A DNA stretch of 6,044 nt from positions 1 through 6,044 of the forward strand of contig JBBIRM010000176.1 in NCBI GenBank assembly GCA_037441765.1, in the 5' to 3' direction. Below are positions 1 through 4,821 of the stretch, piece after piece. The translations under genes were made by a program, and so were the position numbers. How positions within the stretch are numbered: position 1 is the stretch's first letter; every line of letters starts with the position of its first letter. Source of the stretch: JBBIRM01 sp037441765. Lineage in GTDB: Bacteria; Desulfobacterota; BSN033; UBA1163. The notes below the pieces were generated by a model that worked only from the letters and a program-made list of their open reading frames with translations, was not told where the DNA came from and ran no database searches.

Positions 1-2
1 AG

Positions 3-578
3 CCAAGGCTTTATATGGGAGATAAGGACCCAGAATACCTCTCCTGGAAATATCAAGCAGATATCTTTACAAAAGGGTTTCCTGAAAAATGGTATATACT
101 TGCTGCACCAGACTCCATATGGGACAAAACACGGGCCCCAGAGGGAAAACATACCATTCTCTTAGAAGAATTCGCACCTCCCTTACATCTCTTTACTGAG
201 AGGCAGTGGCTTAAGATGAAGAGTGAAGTCGTGGATTTGATGCTCAAGCAGTGGCAGATCTATGCGCCCAACATGACCAGGAATAATGTGATTGAGGCAT
301 TCATAACAACACCCTATGACACAAATATGAGACACCCAGATATGATTGAGGGTGGATGGGTTGAGGGAGCAATGCTCGCTTCCCAAAATGACCGATTTAG
401 ACCTATCCCTGATCTTTCTAATTACCGAATTCCATTTCTTAAGAATATGTATATCTGTTCATCCAACATGCATTCAGGGGGTGGAATCGCCAGGGGTTCG
501 AGTTATAATTGCTTTAAAGTGATTGTAGAAGACTTTGGCCTTGAAAAGATCTGGGAGAAGAAAGGAAGGGCTTGGTAG
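3..578 (+). CDS. FAD-dependent oxidoreductase, phytoene desaturase family (COG1233-like), C-terminal part, 5'-truncated
   Basis: The frame is open to the left edge (the four codons before the first ATG at 15 read P-R-L-Y with no stop), so this is the tail of a longer gene, about 191 residues. Family members are usually near 500 residues, and the N-terminal dinucleotide-binding motif lies outside the window. The C-terminal signature is clear: R-P-I-P-D-L-S-x-Y-R-I-P-F-L-K-N-M-Y-I-C, then S-x-x-M-H-S-G-G-G-I-A-R-G and Y-N-C, encoded at about 402-510. This is the FAD-contacting end typical of phytoene desaturase-like and amine-oxidase-like flavoproteins. Such enzymes desaturate, isomerise or hydroxylate hydrophobic substrates; the substrate here is unknown. 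An 81-base AT-rich gap separates it from the SDR, so co-transcription is plausible. A carotenoid role is not supported, because no carotenoid gene is adjacent. Family assignment is fairly sure, function is not. Confidence 0.8.
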   Translation, partial: PRLYMGDKDPEYLSWKYQADIFTKGFPEKWYILAAPDSIWDKTRAPEGKHTILLEEFAPPLHLFTERQWLKMKSEVVDLMLKQWQIYAPNMTRNNVIEAFITTPYDTNMRHPDMIEGGWVEGAMLASQNDRFRPIPDLSNYRIPFLKNMYICSSNMHSGGGIARGSSYNCFKVIVEDFGLEKIWEKKGRAW

Positions 579-659
579 GAATTAAAGTCCGAATCTCAGA
601 TTTCGAAAAAATCTTAAATTTTCAAATACTCAAAACAATTCTATGAAGGAAAAATTAAA

Positions 660-1403
660 ATGAGACTCAAGGACAAGGTGGCGATAGTCACAGGGGCTGC
701 ACAGGGTCTTGGAAAGGCCTTTTCAATAATCATAGCAAAAGAGGGGGCTAAAATTATGGCAACCGATCTACTCCCCCTTGAAAACACGGTAAAAGAGATC
801 AGTGCCAATGGTGGAATTGCTAAATCCATCCAGGCAGATGTCACTTCCGAAGCCGAAACTAAAAGGATTGCTGAAGAGACTTTCCAAGCCTTCGGTCGAA
901 TAGACATCTTGGTCAACTGTGCTGCAATCTATTATGGTCTGGTCCGTAAGCCATTTTATGAGATAGATCCCAATGAATGGGATCGAGTCATGACCGTAAA
1001 TGTCAAAGGGATTTGGCTGTGCACCAAGGCGGTCTTTCCCTATATGAAGCAGCAGGGAAAAGGAAAAGTCATTAACCTCTCCTCTGAAACCTTTTTCACC
1101 GGATCTCATGGCTTTGTCCACTATGTCGCATCTAAGGGAGCGGTGGTTGGATTGACCCGAGCACTCGCGGTTGAATTGGGACCTTACAATATCCATGTCA
1201 ATGCAATTGCCCCAGGATTTACTGATACAGAGGCAAGCAGGACCATAGCCGATGTGACCAAATATGATGTAAGCAGGACACCTCTAAGGCGACTGGAACA
1301 ACCAAGTGACCTCTTTGGAACGGTCATCTTCTTTGCCTCTGATGATAGCGACTTCATCACAGGCCAGACCCTCTTAGTAGATGGTGGAAGGGCCATGCAT
1401 TAA
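660..1403 (+). CDS. Short-chain dehydrogenase/reductase (SDR), FabG-like, NAD-type
   Basis: A complete classical SDR of 247 residues, the usual family length. Seen: cofactor motif T-G-A-A-Q-G-L-G (residues 11-18), acidic D36 at the end of the second strand (normally a preference for NAD over NADP), D60 in A-D-V-T, N86-C-A-A (the usual N-x-A-G variant), N114, catalytic S142, and Y155-x-x-x-K159. The C-terminal G-Q-T-L-L-V-D-G-G is also typical. The ATG at 660 has AAGGA at 646-650 with 9 bases of spacing. The family interconverts alcohols and ketones or aldehydes, or reduces 3-oxoacyl thioesters. Sequence alone does not separate a fatty-acid FabG from a catabolic alcohol dehydrogenase. The neighbouring oxidoreductases and the lack of any fatty-acid synthesis gene favour a catabolic role (inference). 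It ends 58 bases before the AOR gene on the same strand. Confidence 0.93.
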   Translation: MRLKDKVAIVTGAAQGLGKAFSIIIAKEGAKIMATDLLPLENTVKEISANGGIAKSIQADVTSEAETKRIAEETFQAFGRIDILVNCAAIYYGLVRKPFYEIDPNEWDRVMTVNVKGIWLCTKAVFPYMKQQGKGKVINLSSETFFTGSHGFVHYVASKGAVVGLTRALAVELGPYNIHVNAIAPGFTDTEASRTIADVTKYDVSRTPLRRLEQPSDLFGTVIFFASDDSDFITGQTLLVDGGRAMH

Positions 1404-1461
1404 CCAGTTCCTTCTGAGAAGACCCAAAAGATTTAATTGAACATGCGAAAAAGGATATTGT

Positions 1462-3306
1462 ATGAGTTCTTATCAGGGCAAATTCCTTAGGATCGACCTC
1501 ACAAAAAAAACCCATCAGGTTGAAAATATTCCTGAAGAAGTGAAAATGAATTGGATAGGAGGAAGAGGGTTTGGAATCCGCTATCTTTACGAAGAATTGA
1601 GGCCTGGTATCGATCCTTTAGGTCCAGAGAATAAACTCTTCTTTTTAACAGGTGTGCTTTGTGGGACAAATGCTCAGGGATTTTCTCGGTATGTCGTGAT
1701 GGGGAAAAGTCCTTCAACGGGGTGTGTGGGGAGGTCTGTAGGGGGAGGAAACTTCGGGGCCCAGATAAAATTTGCTGGCTATGACTTTCTCACCATAGAG
1801 GGAATATCTGATCATCCAATCTATCTATATATTGACCAAGATGGGGTAAAGTTTTGCGATGCCTCCGACCTTTGGGGCCTTGACACTCAGAAAACCCAAG
1901 AGAGGATAAAAGGAATTCATGGCCAAGACGCTCAGGTAGCCTGCATAGGACCTGCAGGAGAAAAATTGGTCCGATTTGCTACGATCACTCACGGTCGAAG
2001 AACTGCTTCCCGATGTGGAATGGGGACAGTGATGGGATCGAAAAGACTTAAGGCCATCGTGATCCAGGCAAAGGGAAAAGTGTCCCCCGATAACCCAGGG
2101 TCTTTTAAAGAGGCTGTGGAAAAACAGATCTCCATTCTTAAGACACATCCGAGAAGGGTTCGTATGACAGATTATGGAACAACAACACTTGTCGAGGTGG
2201 CGGATAGATTGGGTTGTTTTCCAACCCGAAATTTTCAAGCAGGACGAATGGAAGGAATTGAGAAACTTGTTCCAGAAGAATTTTCCAAGATCAAACTTAA
2301 AAATTTTGGCTGCTTCAGTTGTATGACCCGATGTGGCCAGGTTCATGAAATAAAGGAGGGCTCCTTTAGAGGGGTTTATAGCGAGGGACCGGAGTATGAA
2401 ACGATCTGGGCCTTCAGTGGACAGGTAGGAAATTATGACCTTGGGGCAATCGTTGCAGCAGATAGTCTGTGCGACCATCTCGGCATTGATACTATCAGCA
2501 CAGGTAATGTAATCGGTTTTGTGATGGAACTCTTTGAAAAAGGAATAATCACACAAAAAGAGGCGGATGGCCTCGATCTCAGATGGGGAAATATTCAATC
2601 CATTCTCACCCTGGTAGAAAAGATTGGTAAAAGGGAAGGATTTGGAAGGCTCTTGGGCGAAGGAGTGAAGAGGGCTTCAGAAGAGATCGGTCGGGGAGCC
2701 CAACACTATGCCATGCATGCCAAAGGGCTGGAACTTCCTGCCTATGAACCCCGTTCAATCAAAGGTTACGGCCTAAGTTATGCAACCTCCAACATTGGGG
2801 GAAGCCATATGTACGGAAGACCGAGACAGGAACTTTATGGAACCTCAGAACCCAGGGTGGTAGATAGGTTTGCAGATGAAGGCAAGGGAGATATCATAGC
2901 ACTTGTTCAAAAACAACAGGCCTCTGAGGAGGTGGTTGTCGTCTGTACCTTTGGAAACTCAGGCCTTACATCTTCACTATTGGGAGATCTCCTTGCCTCT
3001 GCCTCGGGATATGAGGAGTTCAGGGACCCTTCCTATGTTGAAAAGGTGGGTGAGAGGATCGTTTGTCTTGAAAGGTGTTTTAATGTCAGAGAGGGCTTTA
3101 GCCGAAAAGAGGACACGCTTCCCCAGAGGATGTTTACTGAACCCCTCCTCAATGCTGGAGAGGCAACCGGCCAGATGATTCGAAAGATGGATACGCTCTT
3201 AGATGAATATTATGAAGCCTTTGGTTATAATAAGGAAGGTATTCCCACCCCTCAAAGAATTAGACAGCTGGACTTAGAAAAATTTCTGGAGGATCATCCG
3301 TTTTGA
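1462..3306 (+). CDS. Aldehyde ferredoxin oxidoreductase (AOR) family, tungsten/molybdenum bis-pterin enzyme
   Basis: 614 residues, the usual AOR length. The N-terminal half (about 4-208) begins Y-Q-G-K-F-L-R-I-D-L-T, the standard AOR start, and ends in S-R-C-G-M-G-T-V-M-G-S-K-R-L-K-A-I. The C-terminal half carries C284-x2-C287-x3-C291 and C495 as [4Fe-4S] ligands, E-Y-E313-T, D338-H-L-G341-I-D343 (pterin motif) and S-N-I-G-G-S-H449. As I recall the numbering, these match the Pyrococcus furiosus enzyme (Cys288/291/295/494, Glu313, Asp338/Gly341/Asp343, His448). The family oxidises aldehydes to acids with ferredoxin, or reduces acids; some members act on other substrates, such as BamB on cyclic acyl-CoA. 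No signal peptide is visible, so it is cytoplasmic. The second pterin/cluster motif is divergent: E490-V-V-V-V-C495 where family members usually have an Asp and D-S-L-G-x-C-like residues. No AorB-like electron-transfer subunit is present. AAGGA at 1451-1455 precedes the ATG. Metal and substrate are not determined. Confidence 0.95.
   Translation: MSSYQGKFLRIDLTKKTHQVENIPEEVKMNWIGGRGFGIRYLYEELRPGIDPLGPENKLFFLTGVLCGTNAQGFSRYVVMGKSPSTGCVGRSVGGGNFGAQIKFAGYDFLTIEGISDHPIYLYIDQDGVKFCDASDLWGLDTQKTQERIKGIHGQDAQVACIGPAGEKLVRFATITHGRRTASRCGMGTVMGSKRLKAIVIQAKGKVSPDNPGSFKEAVEKQISILKTHPRRVRMTDYGTTTLVEVADRLGCFPTRNFQAGRMEGIEKLVPEEFSKIKLKNFGCFSCMTRCGQVHEIKEGSFRGVYSEGPEYETIWAFSGQVGNYDLGAIVAADSLCDHLGIDTISTGNVIGFVMELFEKGIITQKEADGLDLRWGNIQSILTLVEKIGKREGFGRLLGEGVKRASEEIGRGAQHYAMHAKGLELPAYEPRSIKGYGLSYATSNIGGSHMYGRPRQELYGTSEPRVVDRFADEGKGDIIALVQKQQASEEVVVVCTFGNSGLTSSLLGDLLASASGYEEFRDPSYVEKVGERIVCLERCFNVREGFSRKEDTLPQRMFTEPLLNAGEATGQMIRKMDTLLDEYYEAFGYNKEGIPTPQRIRQLDLEKFLEDHPF
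3288..3292 (+). promoter_or_regulatory. Ribosome binding site GGAGG for the TTG-started DUF89 gene
   Basis: GGAGG lies inside the last codons of the AOR gene, 10 bases before the TTG at 3303. It supports the non-ATG start and translational coupling through the 4-base TTGA overlap with the AOR stop. Confidence 0.7.
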
Positions 3307-4163
3307 AACCTGAATTAGAGTGTGCCCCCTGTCTCCACATATGGCTATATGAACGAGCAGGGGTTGTGGCAGACAAAGAAACCCGTTTTCAATTTAGCCG
3401 TTCCGTTTTAAGTATCCTATCTGAGGAATTTCGTTCAGAAGTAAACCTTGCCCTATTGGCCAATAGAACCGTTGAACCAATTGAAGAGTATGTGATCCAA
3501 TCCTCCCGATATTACGATCCCTTTAAACTAAAGAGCAACCAGCACGCAAAAGAGTTACTCTCCAGGGCAAAAATATTTATCGATCATGGTAAAACAGAAG
3601 AAGACAGGTTGATTCGAGCCTGTTGCTTAGCTTCTTTGAGCAACATCGCTCCAATTGGAGGACCATCTGGAAGCTTCAAATTTCAGGAGGTCATCGATCT
3701 CTTAGAGGGGAAAAAATCTCTTCCGGTGGTCATGGGCGATGTCTCTCAGTTTATTAAAAAGTCAAAAAGAATCTTTTATATCACAGATAACGCTGGCGAG
3801 ATTGGATTTGACAGCCTTTTAATCTCACGGCTAAAAGAGATGGGGAAGGAGATCAACCTGATTGTAAAAGAAGACCCCTTTTTCGAAGATGCCACCACAA
3901 AGGATGCTTCTTTTTTCAACCTCGACCATCTCGTTGATCATCTGTTCTCGGTCAAAGGCCTCTTCGTTCCCATCCCCAACTCTTCCCCATTAATGGATGC
4001 CTTCCATCATAGCGACTTGATCATCTCCAAGGGGACAGGAAACTATGAAGCCCTCCAGGATGAAGTCAATGAGAAGCCTGTGATATATATGTTAAAGGTA
4101 AAATGTAGACCCATCTCTGAAAGGATTGGGGTGGAGATAGGGACATTTATTGTGAAAGTTTAA
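3303..4163 (+). CDS. DUF89 / ARMT1-like family protein (putative metal-dependent damage-control phosphatase)
   Basis: 286 residues, typical of the shorter prokaryotic DUF89 proteins. Seen: an N-terminal C7-A-P-C10 pair, as in the archaeal/bacterial subgroup; a helical N-terminal half; then D162-N-A-G-E166-I-G-F-D170, K243-G-T-G-N247-Y-E and K267-C-R-P, the conserved metal and phosphate site motifs of the family. DUF89 proteins are metal-dependent phosphatases proposed to hydrolyse damaged or side-product phosphometabolites (sugar phosphates, phosphopantetheine derivatives). The substrate here is unknown. The TTG start overlaps the AOR stop as TTGA and has GGAGG upstream. Any later in-frame ATG would lose the conserved C-x-x-C segment, so the TTG start is well supported. 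Tight coupling to the AOR suggests a role in tungsto/molybdopterin or carbonyl metabolism (inference). Some older annotations call such proteins simply 'DUF89 domain-containing'. Confidence 0.88.
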   Translation: MKPELECAPCLHIWLYERAGVVADKETRFQFSRSVLSILSEEFRSEVNLALLANRTVEPIEEYVIQSSRYYDPFKLKSNQHAKELLSRAKIFIDHGKTEEDRLIRACCLASLSNIAPIGGPSGSFKFQEVIDLLEGKKSLPVVMGDVSQFIKKSKRIFYITDNAGEIGFDSLLISRLKEMGKEINLIVKEDPFFEDATTKDASFFNLDHLVDHLFSVKGLFVPIPNSSPLMDAFHHSDLIISKGTGNYEALQDEVNEKPVIYMLKVKCRPISERIGVEIGTFIVKV

Positions 4164-4167
4164 CGAT

Positions 4168-4201
4168 AAAAATGACCTATTCCAAAAATTTCATCATTTT
4201 T
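4168..4201 (+). terminator. Weak AT-rich hairpin after the DUF89 gene, possible terminator
   Basis: AAAAATGA (4168-4175) can pair with TCATTTTT (4194-4201) across an 18-base loop, and a T-rich run (TTTTTCTT) follows. The stem is 8 bp but nearly all A-T, with a large loop, so an efficient intrinsic terminator is doubtful. It sits 5 bases after the stop codon. Confidence 0.25.
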
Positions 4202-4225
4202 CTTGCCAATTTTTATTATTTATCC

Positions 4226-4242
4226 TTTCCCATTTGGGGAAA
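4226..4242 (+). promoter_or_regulatory. Hairpin/operator-like inverted repeat upstream of the ABM-like gene
   Basis: TTTCCC (4226-4231) pairs with GGGAAA (4237-4242) around a 5-base loop. No T-run follows, so it does not look like an intrinsic terminator. Its core CCCATTTGGGG, read on the other strand, is CCCCAAATGGG, which recurs at 4754 upstream of the Mo hydroxylase. It ends 29 bases before the ATG at 4272. An operator or mRNA leader structure is possible; function is inferred. Confidence 0.35.
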
Positions 4243-4260
4243 TAGGTGGGGAAAAATTTT

Positions 4261-4267
4261 GGAGGTG
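4261..4267 (+). promoter_or_regulatory. Strong ribosome binding site GGAGGTG
   Basis: GGAGGTG(A) is a near-perfect anti-16S match with 4 bases before the ATG at 4272. It fixes the start of the small ABM-like gene and indicates bacterial-style, efficient translation initiation. Confidence 0.8.
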
Positions 4268-4271
4268 ACAT

Positions 4272-4592
4272 ATGTATATTCGAATGACTTTTTTTAAACT
4301 TAGAACAGGACAGATGGAGGCACTTCGAGAGCTTTACAATCGAGAGGTCATTCCAGCCCATAAGGGGCACAAAGGAATCCGTTTTGTCCATCTTCTCGAG
4401 TCCTTAGATAATAAAGAAGAAGGAATCTCTGTGACCGCATGGGATACGAAGGCAGATGTAGAGGCCTATGAGAAGAGTGGGGATTACGAAAAATTAGTGG
4501 CAAAGTTTAAAGATATGTATGCTGAAGCCCCGATCCTCAAATCCTATGAAGTCACAGCCAGCTCAGAACCTATCTTACTTCGGCTTTTTTGA
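4272..4592 (+). CDS. Small dimeric alpha-beta barrel protein, antibiotic biosynthesis monooxygenase (ABM)-like
   Basis: 106 residues, the usual size of a single ferredoxin-like ABM/DABB domain. The pattern fits: strand 1 M-Y-I-R-M-T-F-F-K-L followed by G13-Q-M, a helix (about 14-30), then strands R37-F-V-H-L-L-E and I52-S-V-T-A-W57-D. That last strand leads into K60-A-D-V-E-A-Y-E-K-S and a second helix, and a final strand at about 90-97. W57 followed by a helix rich in Glu and Tyr is typical of this fold. Members act as cofactor-less monooxygenases, heme-degrading enzymes, cyclases or ligand-binding subunits. An oxygen-dependent role sits oddly beside a probably oxygen-sensitive AOR, so a binding, cyclase or stress role may be more likely (inference). 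It follows the DUF89 gene by 108 bases and precedes the Mo hydroxylase by 229 bases. I recognise the fold, not the function. Confidence 0.75.
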   Translation: MYIRMTFFKLRTGQMEALRELYNREVIPAHKGHKGIRFVHLLESLDNKEEGISVTAWDTKADVEAYEKSGDYEKLVAKFKDMYAEAPILKSYEVTASSEPILLRLF

Positions 4593-4750
4593 TCCAAAAA
4601 GGTGGTTATTTAATACTCAATATCCCACATGGATAAAACGGATCTATTAAAATATTTTTAAATTGGATGTTATTTATCTCCCCATCAAAAAATCATCATA
4701 AAATTAGGATTGCCCTCCATTATGATTTCATGATAGCAATATAAATAATT

Positions 4751-4768
4751 AATCCCCAAATGGGGATT
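4751..4768 (+). terminator. GC-core hairpin followed by T-run; terminator or attenuator-like
   Basis: AATCCCC (4751-4757) pairs perfectly with GGGGATT (4762-4768) around an AAAT loop, giving a 7-bp stem with four G-C pairs. T residues run from 4767 to 4770. The shape fits a short intrinsic terminator. It lies 159 bases after the ABM-like stop and 53 bases before the Mo hydroxylase ATG, so it could end the upstream transcript or act as an attenuator in the downstream leader. Its core matches the hairpin at 4226-4242. Confidence 0.45.
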
Positions 4769-4805
4769 TTACCTCCTTTTGAATACATACAGTGTTTACT
4801 TGAGA

Positions 4806-4813
4806 AGGGAGGA
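4806..4813 (+). promoter_or_regulatory. Ribosome binding site AGGGAGGA
   Basis: A purine-rich Shine-Dalgarno (core GGGAGG) sits 8 bases before the ATG at 4822 and fixes the start of the Mo hydroxylase. The protein begins directly with the expected 2Fe-2S ferredoxin fold. Confidence 0.75.
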
Positions 4814-4821
4814 TCTGAAAA

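Larger units (their letters stand above)
4593..4821 (+). other. AT-rich intergenic leader before the Mo hydroxylase
   Basis: This is the longest non-coding gap in the window (229 bases) and clearly richer in A-T than the genes. A TATGAT hexamer at 4721-4726 and a TATAAAT at 4740-4746 resemble -10 boxes, but neither has a convincing -35 partner at 16-18 bases. I saw no sigma-54 GG/GC pair. The length and composition suggest that the Mo hydroxylase has its own promoter here. If so, the hairpin at 4751-4768 would lie in its 5' leader. Confidence 0.3.

Noticed and set aside
3..578. Reading the first gene as a complete 187-residue protein starting at the ATG at 15
   Set aside because: The frame is open upstream to the window edge, the ATG has no ribosome binding site, and the protein is only the C-terminal third of its family.
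598..614. AGATTT/AAATCT hairpin after the flavoprotein gene
   Set aside because: A 6-bp stem with one G-C pair and no clear T-run in an AT-rich gap; too weak to call a terminator.
966..984. Perfect 7-bp inverted repeat GATCCCA/TGGGATC with a 5-base loop
   Set aside because: It lies inside the SDR coding sequence (D-P-N-E-W-D-R), with no second copy and no T-run. Probably chance.
768..1196. Minus-strand open frame opposite the SDR
   Set aside because: Antisense to the SDR core, including cofactor and catalytic motifs. No ribosome binding site or recognisable domain.
1411..1421. Palindrome CTTCTGAGAAG between the SDR and AOR genes
   Set aside because: Short with a single-base centre, so it cannot form a stable hairpin; no T-run follows and there is no second copy.
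1825..2598. Long minus-strand open frame (257 codons) opposite the AOR gene
   Set aside because: It lies fully antisense to a conserved coding region whose motifs are unambiguous. The translation is Cys/Ser/His-rich with no recognisable domain, so it is a shadow frame.
4194..4391. Minus-strand open frame spanning the gap before and the start of the ABM-like gene
   Set aside because: It overlaps a gene with a strong ribosome binding site and fold pattern. The predicted peptide shows no family features.
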